NCBI RefSeq assembly: GCF_004151275.2
Contig: NZ_CP130821.1
Location: forward strand, 1,302,001-1,366,000
DNA: 64,000 nucleotides
Direction: 5' to 3'
Source: Flavobacterium dauae
GTDB lineage: Bacteria > Bacteroidota > Bacteroidia > Flavobacteriales > Flavobacteriaceae
In this document: positions 47,395-56,851 of the stretch, piece after piece
Position numbering within the stretch: position 1 is the first letter of the stretch
Layout: every line of letters starts with the position of its first letter
Made by a program: the position numbers and the translations under genes
The notes under the pieces: model-generated
What the model was told of the DNA's origin: nothing
Databases searched by the model: none
The model's input: only the letters and a program-made list of their open reading frames with translations

Positions 47395-49714
47395 AGCATT
47401 TTTTGCTGTTGCAGCACTGTTTTTGGTAAGTTGCAGCAATACAAAATTTGTTCCTCAAGGTGATTATTTATATACTGGTGCATCGGTTAAAATTATGGAT
47501 GACTCTTTATCAAAAACCCAAAGAAACATCCTTAAAAAAGAATTAGAAGAAACGTTGACGCCCAAACCAAATGCAACTTTTTTGGGATTGCGCCCCAAAT
47601 TGTATATTTATAATATAACCAGCGAACCTAAAAAAGAAAAAGGGTTCAAGTACTGGTTAAAATATAAAGTGGGCGAAAAACCGGTGTATTTATCCGATGT
47701 GGATATTCCGTTTAATTTAGATCTTATTGAAAATACGGGAGAAAACAGAGGATATTTTAATATAAGTGCCAGTTTTGATACCCTTCCAAAAAACAAAAAG
47801 GTAAAAATAGATTACAATGTTTCGCCTCGAACGCAATACGTGATCAATCAGGTTACTTTTCCGGTCGATTCTTCTGTTTTGGCAAAAGAGATCAATAAAA
47901 TCACCAATAAAACATTGTTAAAAGCAAATGCACCATTTAATTTAGATGTCATTAAGAAAGAACGGGAACGTATTGATGTTGCGTTAAAAGAAAACGGTTT
48001 TTATTATTTTGATCCTAATAATCTAATTATTCAGGTTGACAGTACCAAAGTAAAACATAAAGTAAACCTAAATGTAAAAGTAAAAACCAGCACACCCGAA
48101 CTGGCACGCAATCAGTTTTCTATTGATAAAGTCTATATTTTTTCCGATTACAACCTGCGTAATTCTCGTAGAAGAAGAAATTTGATTCGTTCAGATATTG
48201 ATACCATTTTGTGGAAAGACAATGTGTATATTATCGATCCAAAAGAAAAATTCAGACCACAGATTTACGATCGGGCTTTATATTTTAAATCGGGCGATTT
48301 GTACAACAGAACCAACCACAATTTAACGTTAAGCAGATTGGTAAATTTAGGAACGTTTAAATTTGTAAAAAATCAGTTTGTTTTGACCGACTCTACTGCC
48401 AATAAATTTGATGTGTATTATTTTTTAACACCGCACGATTTTAAATCATTGCGTTTGGAAACCTTAGGTAAATCAAATTCGGCAAGTTATGTGGGTGGCG
48501 AAGTAAATTTAAACTGGCGGCACCGAAATTTTTTAAAAGGAGCCGAAGTGTTTACAGCAACACTTTACACCGCAATTGATTTTCAGCTTGGCGGTAACAA
48601 AGACGCAAACAATATTTATCGTATGGGTAGCAAATTTAGTTTAACCTGGCCCAGAATCATCTCTCCCTTCAGGTTTCATTCATCAAGTGCTTTTGTCCCT
48701 AAAACCAAAGTAGAATTAGGGTACGAATACCAAAACCGCACCCAATTATACACCTTGCATAATTTCAATGCCTCATTTGGATATTTATGGAAGGAAAATG
48801 CACTGCGCGAACACGATTTAAAGATTATAGAAGTTACTTATGTAACCCCAGAAAGAATTAGCGATAAGTACCTGGAAGATATGAATGCTACTGATCCTAC
48901 TAAAGAAAATTACAACCCCAATGCTGTGGCATTACAAAGAGTGGTAGAAAAACAACTTATTTTTGGACCGGTATATTCGTACACATTTACCAACACAATG
49001 TTGCCTAAAAAACATACATTCTACTACAAGGGGTTATTAGATTTATCAGCTAATTTAACGGGATTGATATCTGGTGCAAATGCTAAGACCGATTCGCTTA
49101 AAACCGTTTTCGGAGTTCCGTACAGCCAGTATTTAAAAACAGAGCACGATTTTAGATACTACTTAAAATTAGATGATAAATCAGAACTTGCTACTCGTTT
49201 TATTGGCGGCATCGCATACCCTTACGGAAATTCACTGCATATGCCTTTTTCAAAACAATTCTTTGTGGGTGGTAGTAATAGTATCCGTGCATTTAGGGCA
49301 AGAACTTTAGGTCCCGGAAGTTATGATCCGCGAACAGAAAATACCAGTTATTTTCACGATCAGGCAGGTGATGTTAAATTAGAAGCAAATATTGAGTACC
49401 GTAGAAAATTAGCAGGCTTTTTAAACTTGGGCGTATTTGTTGATGCCGGAAATGTTTGGCTTCTTAACGAAGAAGAAAGCAGACCCGGAGGAAAATTTGG
49501 TAAAGAGTTTTTGTCAGAAATAGCAGTAGGGGCAGGTATTGGTCTCCGTTTTGACTTTAATATTTTAATTCTGCGTACCGATTTGGCAATTCCGTTACGC
49601 ATACCTTATTATGAAAAAGAAGACCGATGGACTTTTGATGAAATTAATTTTAAAAATAAACAATGGCGAAAAGACAACTTAATGTTAAACATTGCTATTG
49701 GCTATCCGTTTTAA
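47366..49714 (+). CDS. BamA/TamA family outer-membrane protein, lipoprotein type
   Basis: 782 aa from ATG 47366; an earlier in-frame ATG (47285) is deep in tamB and would bury the signal peptide. Lipobox FLVSC (about residue 18-22) gives a lipidated N-terminus. POTRA-like repeats follow (for example YVINQVTFPVDSSVLAKEIN, RIDVALKENGFYYFDPNN), then a 16-stranded barrel with the family landmark FFVGGSNSIRAFRARTLGPG (lid-loop R-[AG]-F-R/RGF region) and a final strand NIAIGYPF. Probable TamA partner of the preceding TamB. Confidence 0.9.
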   Translation: MSKLPQQLNKAFFAVAALFLVSCSNTKFVPQGDYLYTGASVKIMDDSLSKTQRNILKKELEETLTPKPNATFLGLRPKLYIYNITSEPKKEKGFKYWLKYKVGEKPVYLSDVDIPFNLDLIENTGENRGYFNISASFDTLPKNKKVKIDYNVSPRTQYVINQVTFPVDSSVLAKEINKITNKTLLKANAPFNLDVIKKERERIDVALKENGFYYFDPNNLIIQVDSTKVKHKVNLNVKVKTSTPELARNQFSIDKVYIFSDYNLRNSRRRRNLIRSDIDTILWKDNVYIIDPKEKFRPQIYDRALYFKSGDLYNRTNHNLTLSRLVNLGTFKFVKNQFVLTDSTANKFDVYYFLTPHDFKSLRLETLGKSNSASYVGGEVNLNWRHRNFLKGAEVFTATLYTAIDFQLGGNKDANNIYRMGSKFSLTWPRIISPFRFHSSSAFVPKTKVELGYEYQNRTQLYTLHNFNASFGYLWKENALREHDLKIIEVTYVTPERISDKYLEDMNATDPTKENYNPNAVALQRVVEKQLIFGPVYSYTFTNTMLPKKHTFYYKGLLDLSANLTGLISGANAKTDSLKTVFGVPYSQYLKTEHDFRYYLKLDDKSELATRFIGGIAYPYGNSLHMPFSKQFFVGGSNSIRAFRARTLGPGSYDPRTENTSYFHDQAGDVKLEANIEYRRKLAGFLNLGVFVDAGNVWLLNEEESRPGGKFGKEFLSEIAVGAGIGLRFDFNILILRTDLAIPLRIPYYEKEDRWTFDEINFKNKQWRKDNLMLNIAIGYPF

Positions 49715-49822
49715 TTAAAGACTGATTTTTTAGCATATAAAAAGTAAAATAAACGTATTGTTAATTAAATATTTTTGTAACTTTCCAATTCCTTAAAAAC
49801 AGTACAATATAGAGCAAGTAAA

Positions 49823-51250
49823 ATGAAGAAAATATTAATAATAGAAGACGATGTTTCTTTCTGCTTGATGATAAAAACATTTCTTACAAAAAAGGGGTTT
49901 GAAGTGTATAAAGCGTTTTCATTTAAAGAAGCCGCAACTATTTTAAATGAAGAAAAAATTGATCTGGTTTTAACCGATGTACGCTTGCCTGACAGTGACG
50001 GAATTGAGATTTTAAAATTCATCAAAGATATAAATCCTGCCATACAAGTTATTTTAATGACAGGCTATACCGATATAAAAACTGCGGTAAACGTTATGAA
50101 AATGGGTGCGTTTGATTATGTAGCAAAACCCATTAATTCAGACGAGATATTACATACCATTAATAAAGCACTGACCGACGGTGGTAAAACATCTACAGTT
50201 GTAACTTCTAAAAAAAATACCGATAAAAAAGAAGAGTTTTCAGGAAATAAAAATTATTCAGATGATGAATTTATAACAGGAAGAAGTGAAAAATCTAAAG
50301 AACTAAACAATTTTATAAACGTTGTAGCCCCAACAAATATTTCTGTTTTAATCATTGGCGACAGTGGTACCGGTAAAGAAAACATTGCCTATTCCATTCA
50401 TAAATTAAGCAAGCGTGCAAATATGCCTTATGTGGCTGTTGATTGCGGTGCCATACCTAAAGATTTGGCAGCCAGTGAATTTTTTGGACATATAAAAGGA
50501 TCTTTTACAGGAGCAACAACTGATAAAATAGGACATTTTGAAGCAGCTAACGGCGGAACTATTTTTTTAGACGAGGTAGGAAATTTAACGTATGACGTAC
50601 AAGTACAGTTGTTACGTGCATTACAAGAACGTAAAGTAAAACCCGTGGGAAGCAGTAAAGAAATAGATGTTGACATACGCATTATTGCTGCTACAAACGA
50701 AGATCTTCAAAAAGCAGTTCGCGAAGGAGAGTTTAGAGAAGATTTGTATCATAGATTGAACGAATTTTCTATTCAGGCTCCTCGTTTAAACGAAAGAGGA
50801 AAAGACATATTGGAATTTGCCCGTTTTTTTATTGCTAAATCAAACCAAGAATTAGAACGAAATGTACAAGGCTTGTCTGATGAAGTTACCGAAGTATTCT
50901 TAAATTACGAATGGCCAGGAAATTTACGCGAAATGCGTAATATCATTAAACGTGCTGTATTGTTAACCCAATCTGATTTTATTGAGAAAAATGTATTGCC
51001 TGCAGAGATTTTTCAACAAAACGTTTTAAAACATACTGATACAGTATATGGTTCACAAACAGGCACCACATTTTCAAACGATGTTTTTCAGCCAGAGGAT
51101 TTAAAATTATATTCATCAAAAAACGAAGAACAATTAATTCGTATTGCCCTTGAAAAAGCTAAATACAACAAAACAAAAGCTGCACAAATATTAGGAATCG
51201 ACAGAAAAACACTATACAACAAATTAAAAAATTACGATATAGAGTTGTAA
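49823..51250 (+). CDS. Sigma-54-dependent response regulator (NtrC type)
   Basis: 475 aa. REC domain 1-120 with D9-D10, phosphoacceptor D52 (LVLTDVRLPDSDG) and K at ILMTGYTD...AKP. AAA+ domain about 148-380 with Walker A IGDSGTGKENIA, GSFTGA (the sigma-54-contacting GAFTGA loop with Ser instead of Ala), and GGTIFLDEVGN. The C-terminal Fis helix-turn-helix is KAAQILGIDRKTLYNKLKNY. It activates RpoN promoters after phosphorylation. No histidine kinase is encoded nearby. Shares a bidirectional terminator with htpG. Confidence 0.95.
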   Translation: MKKILIIEDDVSFCLMIKTFLTKKGFEVYKAFSFKEAATILNEEKIDLVLTDVRLPDSDGIEILKFIKDINPAIQVILMTGYTDIKTAVNVMKMGAFDYVAKPINSDEILHTINKALTDGGKTSTVVTSKKNTDKKEEFSGNKNYSDDEFITGRSEKSKELNNFINVVAPTNISVLIIGDSGTGKENIAYSIHKLSKRANMPYVAVDCGAIPKDLAASEFFGHIKGSFTGATTDKIGHFEAANGGTIFLDEVGNLTYDVQVQLLRALQERKVKPVGSSKEIDVDIRIIAATNEDLQKAVREGEFREDLYHRLNEFSIQAPRLNERGKDILEFARFFIAKSNQELERNVQGLSDEVTEVFLNYEWPGNLREMRNIIKRAVLLTQSDFIEKNVLPAEIFQQNVLKHTDTVYGSQTGTTFSNDVFQPEDLKLYSSKNEEQLIRIALEKAKYNKTKAAQILGIDRKTLYNKLKNYDIEL

Positions 51251-51269
51251 AATGATTTAAAAATAAAGC

Positions 51270-51302
51270 AAAAAATCCCGAAATAAATTTCGGGATTTTT
51301 TA
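51270..51302. terminator. Bidirectional terminator
   Basis: AAAAAATCCCGAAAT and ATTTCGGGATTTTTT with a 2-base loop; serves both the sigma-54 regulator gene and htpG. Confidence 0.9.
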
Positions 51303-51307
51303 GATTG

Positions 51308-53158
51308 TTATTTTATATTTTCAAAATTTCGTTTTACAAAAGCAGTTAGTTCTTCGCCTTTCAATAAACCTTGAGCTAGTTTTGCTAAATCTAAAGCTTG
51401 TTTAACCAAATTGCTTTTTGTTTCTTGGTTGCTTTCATTTAAAATTTTTGATGCAATTTCAGAATTTGTATTTACAATTAAGTTGTATGAATCCGGAAAA
51501 CTACCAAACATAGCATTACCGCCCATTGCCTGCATTTCTTTCATACGGCGCATAAATTCGGGTTGCGTAATCATAAAAGGTTCCGCGGTGCTGTCTAAAG
51601 CTTCGGTTTGTATGTTGTAACTTTTATTGGCAATGGTAGTTTCAATAAACTCTTTTAATTGTGTGGTTTCGGTTTCGCTTAATTTCGATAGAACTTCATC
51701 ATCTTTCTTAATTAAATTATCGATAGAATCAGCATCAACTCGAGAAAAAGTTACCTCCTGATTGTCCATTTCTAATTTCTGAATCAAGTGCGATACGATT
51801 GGCGAATCTAACAACAGAACTTCATAACCTTTTGCTTTTGCATTGGCAATGTAGCTGTGTTGAGCATCTTTATTTGACGCATACAATAAAACAATTTTAC
51901 CGTCTTTATTGGTTTGATTGATCTTTGCTTTTTCTTTTAACTCTTCCCAAGTATAAAACGCATTGTCAACGGTTGGATACAAAACAAAATCTTTCGCTTT
52001 TTCGTAGAATTTGTCCTCACTCAACATACCGTATTCCAACACAATTTTAATATCATTCCATTTTTGTTCAAACGCGGCACGGTCTTCGTTGAATAAAGAT
52101 TTTAATTTATCGGCAACTTTTCTGGTAATGTAGTTCGATATTTTCTTTACATTTCCATCGGCTTGTAAATAAGAACGCGATACGTTTAACGGAATGTCGG
52201 GAGAATCAATCACACCTTTCAACATTGTTAAAAATTCAGGAACAATACCTTCTACATTATCGGTTACAAAAACCTGATTTTGATATAACTGGATTTTATC
52301 TTTCTGAATACTTAAATCGCCCGATAATTTAGGAAAATAAAGAATTCCGGTTAAATTAAAAGGATGATCTACATTTAAATGGATATGAAACAAAGGATCA
52401 TCGAACTGCATAGGATACAATTCACGGTAGAAGTTTTTGTAATCTTCGTCTGATAGATCACTTGGTTTCTTAGTCCACGCCGGTTTTGGATTGTTGATTA
52501 TATTGTCAACTACAACTTCGTTATCGCCTTCTTTCTCCGTTTTTGTACCAAATTTAATTGGCACAGGCATAAATTTGTTGTATTTGATCAATAATTCCTG
52601 AATTTTATGATCTTCTAAAAATTCGGTAGAATCATCGGCAATATGGAGGATGATTTCTGTTCCGCGATCGGTTTTGTTTGATGGTTCTAACGTAAATTCC
52701 GGCGATCCGTCACACGTCCAATGAACAGCAGGCTCATCTTTGTACGATTTTGTAATGATTTCAACCTTACTTGCAACCATAAAGGCTGAGTAAAACCCTA
52801 AACCAAAATGACCAATAATACCTGAGTCTTTAGCCGAATCTTTGTATTTATCTAAAAATTCTTCGGCACCAGAAAAAGCTACCTGGTTAATGTATTTTTC
52901 AACTTCTTCGCCTGTCATACCCAATCCCTGGTCAATAATATGAAGTGTTTTGTTTTCTTTATCAACCTTAACTTCAATTTTAGGATTGCCGTATTCAACA
53001 GCTGTTTCACCAATTGTTGTTAAGTGTTTTAGCTTTAAAGTGGCATCGGTAGCATTACTGATTAATTCACGTAAAAATATTTCGTGATCGCTGTATAAAA
53101 ACTTTTTAATTAACGGAAAAATGTTTTCTACTGTAACATTTATTTTACCTGAGGTCAT
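51308..53158 (-). CDS. htpG: Molecular chaperone HtpG (Hsp90)
   Basis: 616 aa. N-terminal GHKL ATPase: LRELISNATDATLKLKHL, IIDQGLGMTGEEV and GHFGLGFYSAFMVA; middle domain with LYFPKLSGDLSIQKDKIQLY and NVSRSYLQADGNVKKIS; C-terminal dimerisation domain. It folds and stabilises client proteins in the cytoplasm. Single gene. Confidence 0.97.
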   Translation of the reverse strand: MTSGKINVTVENIFPLIKKFLYSDHEIFLRELISNATDATLKLKHLTTIGETAVEYGNPKIEVKVDKENKTLHIIDQGLGMTGEEVEKYINQVAFSGAEEFLDKYKDSAKDSGIIGHFGLGFYSAFMVASKVEIITKSYKDEPAVHWTCDGSPEFTLEPSNKTDRGTEIILHIADDSTEFLEDHKIQELLIKYNKFMPVPIKFGTKTEKEGDNEVVVDNIINNPKPAWTKKPSDLSDEDYKNFYRELYPMQFDDPLFHIHLNVDHPFNLTGILYFPKLSGDLSIQKDKIQLYQNQVFVTDNVEGIVPEFLTMLKGVIDSPDIPLNVSRSYLQADGNVKKISNYITRKVADKLKSLFNEDRAAFEQKWNDIKIVLEYGMLSEDKFYEKAKDFVLYPTVDNAFYTWEELKEKAKINQTNKDGKIVLLYASNKDAQHSYIANAKAKGYEVLLLDSPIVSHLIQKLEMDNQEVTFSRVDADSIDNLIKKDDEVLSKLSETETTQLKEFIETTIANKSYNIQTEALDSTAEPFMITQPEFMRRMKEMQAMGGNAMFGSFPDSYNLIVNTNSEIASKILNESNQETKSNLVKQALDLAKLAQGLLKGEELTAFVKRNFENIK

Positions 53159-53310
53159 ATTTTGTAATTTTAGTTTAAATTATTTCGTTGTAAAATAGTC
53201 AAAATAGATACCACAGCTAAAAAATATGACAAAAAGACATAAAAAAAATGCTTAAAAATTATGTTAGGGCATAAAATTTGTTAATTTTGAATTTATAAAA
53301 TGTATTAATT

Positions 53311-53769
53311 ATGAAAAAGGTCTTAGCAATAGGGATTTTATCGGTAGCTATGTTTTCGTGCAAAACAGCTACGAACACTAAAAATGACGTGCCGGCTCAA
53401 ATTAAATTAAAAGGAGAGTGGACATTAATTGATGTTAAATATCCGTCGGGATATAAAGTAACTTCATTTCATGTTGCCGATGCAAAATGTTTTGAAGGCA
53501 GCCAATGGAAATTTGTTTCAAACAATAATTCGGGGACAATTACATTAAACAACAATAGTGACAATTGCCCGCAATATAATTCTAAAATCATTTGGAATAT
53601 TAAACAAGACGGAGCTTTTAATTTAAAATTAATTGGCGATGATAAGGCAAAACACGTAACCACAGGTTACAATTTAACAGCTGCAAATATCACCGATGAA
53701 ACTTTTGAATTAATTGATAATTCAACAGAAGCTACCATTGTGTATTCTTTTGTAAAAAACCATAAATAA
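53311..53769 (+). CDS. Lipocalin-like lipoprotein
   Basis: 152 aa. Lipobox MFSC at about residues 14-17. The mature part (KLKGEWTLIDVKYPSGYKVT ... SQWKFVSNNNSGTITLNN ... IWNIKQDGAFNLKLIG) has the GEW pattern of small lipocalin-like domains. Followed 20 bp later by the OmpA gene, probably one transcript. I recall this pair as conserved in Flavobacteriia; ligand unknown. Confidence 0.8.
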   Translation: MKKVLAIGILSVAMFSCKTATNTKNDVPAQIKLKGEWTLIDVKYPSGYKVTSFHVADAKCFEGSQWKFVSNNNSGTITLNNNSDNCPQYNSKIIWNIKQDGAFNLKLIGDDKAKHVTTGYNLTAANITDETFELIDNSTEATIVYSFVKNHK

Positions 53770-53789
53770 TAATAGAAAATAATTAAGTT

Positions 53790-54488
53790 ATGAAAAAATT
53801 AAATGTATATGTATTGACAACTGCTATGTTAGCAGGTACTTTTTTAACAGGATGTTCATCGGTTAAAAATGCAAACAATACTCAAAAAGGTGCTGTGGTT
53901 GGTGCTACAGCAGGAGCAGTTTTAGGTGGTGTTTTAGGAAATAATTTAGGAAACAAAAACAACAGTGCGTTGGGTGCTGTTTTAGGTGGTGTTATTGGTG
54001 GAACCGCTGGTGCTGTTATCGGAAAAAATATGGATAAACAAGCCCAACAAATTGAAACAGCTTTACCAGGGGCAACAGTTGAACGGGTAGGAGAAGGTAT
54101 TAAAGTAATCTTAAACGAAAATACAGTAAACTTTAATTTTGATTCTGCCGAATTAACTTCAACTGCAAAAGCAAACTTAGACAAAATTGCAAAAGTTTTT
54201 ATTGATAATCCAAAAACCTTAATTACTTTATACGGTTATACCGATAGTGTGGGTAAAGACGAATACAATATGAAGTTGTCTCGTAGCCGTGCATATGCCG
54301 TAAGATCTTATTTAGGTTCTAAAGGTATTGGAGTTAAACGAATAACGGCACAAGGAATGGGAGAAGCTGATCCAATTGCTTCTAATGACACAAAAGAAGG
54401 ACAAGCAAAGAATCGTAGAGTAGAATTTGGTATTGTTGCCAATCAGGATATGATTCAAGACGCAAGAAAAGAAGCAGCACATTATTAA
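53790..54488 (+). CDS. OmpA family lipoprotein with glycine zipper
   Basis: 232 aa. Lipobox FLTGC (about residue 18-22), then a glycine-zipper segment (GAVVGATAGAVLGGVLGNNL, GGVIGGTAGAVIGKNM; about 32-80) that may insert in the outer membrane, and an OmpA peptidoglycan-binding domain (VNFNFDSAELTSTAKANLDK, YGYTDSVGKDEYNMKLSRSR, GMGEADPIASNDTKEGQAKN). It tethers the outer membrane to the cell wall. Terminator follows. Confidence 0.92.
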   Translation: MKKLNVYVLTTAMLAGTFLTGCSSVKNANNTQKGAVVGATAGAVLGGVLGNNLGNKNNSALGAVLGGVIGGTAGAVIGKNMDKQAQQIETALPGATVERVGEGIKVILNENTVNFNFDSAELTSTAKANLDKIAKVFIDNPKTLITLYGYTDSVGKDEYNMKLSRSRAYAVRSYLGSKGIGVKRITAQGMGEADPIASNDTKEGQAKNRRVEFGIVANQDMIQDARKEAAHY

Positions 54489-54501
54489 AATATAAGTTAG
54501 C

Positions 54502-54533
54502 AAAAAAAGCAATGAGAAATCATTGCTTTTTTT
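54502..54533 (+). terminator. Terminator after the OmpA gene
   Basis: AAAAAAAGCAATGA and TCATTGCTTTTTTT with a GAAA loop. Confidence 0.9.
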
Positions 54534-54658
54534 ATGTTAAAAACTTTTTAATATCCTTATTACTACATAAACGAATAAAAATACAATTATAAAATATACA
54601 CAAAATAATATAATGTATAATTGATACGTTTATATTTTGTTAAGATAAGTGCTTTTTT

Positions 54659-54688
54659 TTGCAAAAACCTTATATAAAGTTATCTTTG
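54659..54688 (+). promoter_or_regulatory. Promoter of the M4 protease gene
   Basis: TTG at 54659-54661 (as TTTG from 54658), 19-nt spacer, TATCTTTG at 54681-54688. It lies inside the longer open frame starting at 54649, so translation must begin downstream, at 54736. Confidence 0.75.
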
Positions 54689-54735
54689 TCAAAAAGATAT
54701 ATAATTTTTATAAATTTAATTTTACTATCATAGTA

Positions 54736-56730
54736 ATGAATAAAAAAATCTTCCAGTTAAAAAAAATACAGGCAGGGGTCTTTCTTGCGGGTATTTTATT
54801 AGTTAATACTAATACTATTTTTGCAATTAATACATCTATTCAAATAAACAGTTATAGTAGTGAATTACCAAGACCTCAATATCAAAATGAATATGGGACT
54901 TTTTTGGTTGATGCTACTAATTCAAAAATTTCTGTTTCCGAATTTTATAATCAGTTAAACGATTATTTTGGATTAGACAATCAGCATACTTTTGAATTGG
55001 TTAATGAACAACGTGACGCAAACACAGGTTACAGTAGTTACAGTTACCAACACTTTTATAATGACGTGAAGGTTAACGGAGATATGGTTTTTGTTCATGC
55101 AAAGAATGATAAAGTTCAATATATTAATGGACAAATAATAAAAATAGCAGATTTATCTGTTATACATTCTATTGATGAAGCAAAAATAAAAGAGGTAGCC
55201 TTAAATAATTTTGGTGCGGCTGACAATGTTCAAGTTGGCACAATAGAGAATTTTATCTACAAGCAAGAATCTAATGAAGGGAAGATTTTACTAAAACAAG
55301 TTGCAAAAATCAACTTAACGGCAACAAAACCTTTTAAAACGGTTGAGTATCTTATCGATGTTCAGTCTAATGAAATCTTGTCACAATTAGATAAATTACA
55401 CAAAGCAGATGCACAAAGTACCAGTGCAACCTATTTTCGCGGAAACCAAAGCATTACTGTAGATTCTTATAACGGTAGTTATAGGTTAAAAGATAATACC
55501 AGAAATATAAGAACATTAAATGCAGTTAATTTAGACGGGTACTTAAATGCAGATGGAACTTTTAGTGGTTATACTGAGTACACAAATTCCTCGGCAAATT
55601 TTACAGCAACCAGTACAAAGCCCGCGGTAGAAGTACATTGGGCAATGAAAAATACTTACGACTATTATAAAAATATCCACAGCAGAACCAGTTTTGATGG
55701 TAACGGACACGTTATTAATAACTACTATGATGCAGGTGCAATGTTAGGAACTAATGAAAATGCAGCTGCGTTAGATGAGGTAAATAATGGTTACGAATTA
55801 ATTGGAATGTTTTATGGAAAAGGAGGTAGCTATATTCATCCAGTAGTAAGCCTTGATGTTGCTGGTCACGAATTTTCGCATATGGTTGTTAGTAGAAACG
55901 GAAACGGAGGATTAGATTATCAAAATGAATCAGGTGCACTAAACGAGTCTTTTGCCGATATGTTTGGAACGGCTATAGAGTTTTATGTAAATGATAATCC
56001 AAACTGGACAATGGGTGAAGGGCTTATGAAAAGCAATAGCATTACTCCCAATTATTTTAGAAGTATGAGTAATCCTAACAGTGCTCCTACAATGATAGGG
56101 ATGCCGAGTCAACCTGATACCTATAAAGGAACCTATTGGCAAAATACCACGAGTAATCCAAATAATAATAATGATCAAGGAGGCGTTCATACAAATAGTG
56201 GGGTAGGTAACCATTGGTTTTACTTATTAAGTGAAGGTGGCTCAGGTGTAAATGATATAAACAAAAGCTACAATGTAACGGGTATTACCATTCAAAAAGC
56301 CGAAAAAATAGCGTATAAAGCATTAACCACTGGTTTATCAAGCAGTGCAACTTATTTAGATGCTTATAATGCTACTATTGCTGCAGCTGCTACGCTGTAT
56401 GGAGCTAATTCAAATGAATGGAAACAAGTAGTTAATGCGTGGTATGCCGTTGGTATTGGAAACGGTGCCGCATCAACTAAAAATTATGAAATGGAAGCTA
56501 AATTAAAAGTATATCCAAACCCGGTAACTGGTGATGAAGTAACGATTGAGTCTGATTTACCCGAAACAACTACTGTTGAAATGTTTGATATGACCGGCAA
56601 ACAAATTTTAGCTCCTAAACAAATGGAAAATAGAACCATTTTAAATACATCAAGCTATAAAGCGGGAGTATATATCTTAAAATTTAAATCTACTTTAGGA
56701 GAATACTCGCATAAGCTAATTGTTAAATAA
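54736..56730 (+). CDS. Secreted M4 metallopeptidase (thermolysin type) with T9SS sorting domain
   Basis: 664 aa from ATG 54736, which starts directly before the signal peptide (IQAGVFLAGILLVNTNTIFA). An FTP/PepSY propeptide (about 40-210) is followed by the protease domain: VAGHEFSHMVV (HExxH), GALNESFADMFG (third zinc ligand E) and HTNSGVGNHWFYLLSEGG (catalytic His). The last 75 residues are a type A T9SS sorting domain (KVYPNPVTGDEVTI ... DMTGKQIL ... YKAGVYILKF ... HKLIVK), so it is exported across the outer membrane by the type 9 system and released or attached. Function: degradation of external proteins. Confidence 0.95.
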   Translation: MNKKIFQLKKIQAGVFLAGILLVNTNTIFAINTSIQINSYSSELPRPQYQNEYGTFLVDATNSKISVSEFYNQLNDYFGLDNQHTFELVNEQRDANTGYSSYSYQHFYNDVKVNGDMVFVHAKNDKVQYINGQIIKIADLSVIHSIDEAKIKEVALNNFGAADNVQVGTIENFIYKQESNEGKILLKQVAKINLTATKPFKTVEYLIDVQSNEILSQLDKLHKADAQSTSATYFRGNQSITVDSYNGSYRLKDNTRNIRTLNAVNLDGYLNADGTFSGYTEYTNSSANFTATSTKPAVEVHWAMKNTYDYYKNIHSRTSFDGNGHVINNYYDAGAMLGTNENAAALDEVNNGYELIGMFYGKGGSYIHPVVSLDVAGHEFSHMVVSRNGNGGLDYQNESGALNESFADMFGTAIEFYVNDNPNWTMGEGLMKSNSITPNYFRSMSNPNSAPTMIGMPSQPDTYKGTYWQNTTSNPNNNNDQGGVHTNSGVGNHWFYLLSEGGSGVNDINKSYNVTGITIQKAEKIAYKALTTGLSSSATYLDAYNATIAAAATLYGANSNEWKQVVNAWYAVGIGNGAASTKNYEMEAKLKVYPNPVTGDEVTIESDLPETTTVEMFDMTGKQILAPKQMENRTILNTSSYKAGVYILKFKSTLGEYSHKLIVK

Positions 56731-56754
56731 TTAAATATATTTATATTTTATTTT

Positions 56755-56787
56755 AAGGTTAACGTTTATATCGTTAACCTTTTTTTA
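56755..56787 (+). terminator. Terminator after the M4 protease gene
   Basis: AAGGTTAACG and CGTTAACCTT with a 7-base loop, then seven T. Confidence 0.85.
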
Positions 56788-56851
56788 TATAAATTGTGTT
56801 TTTTTTATAGATAACAATAATTTTATCAATTGAATAAAAATAATATTAAGA

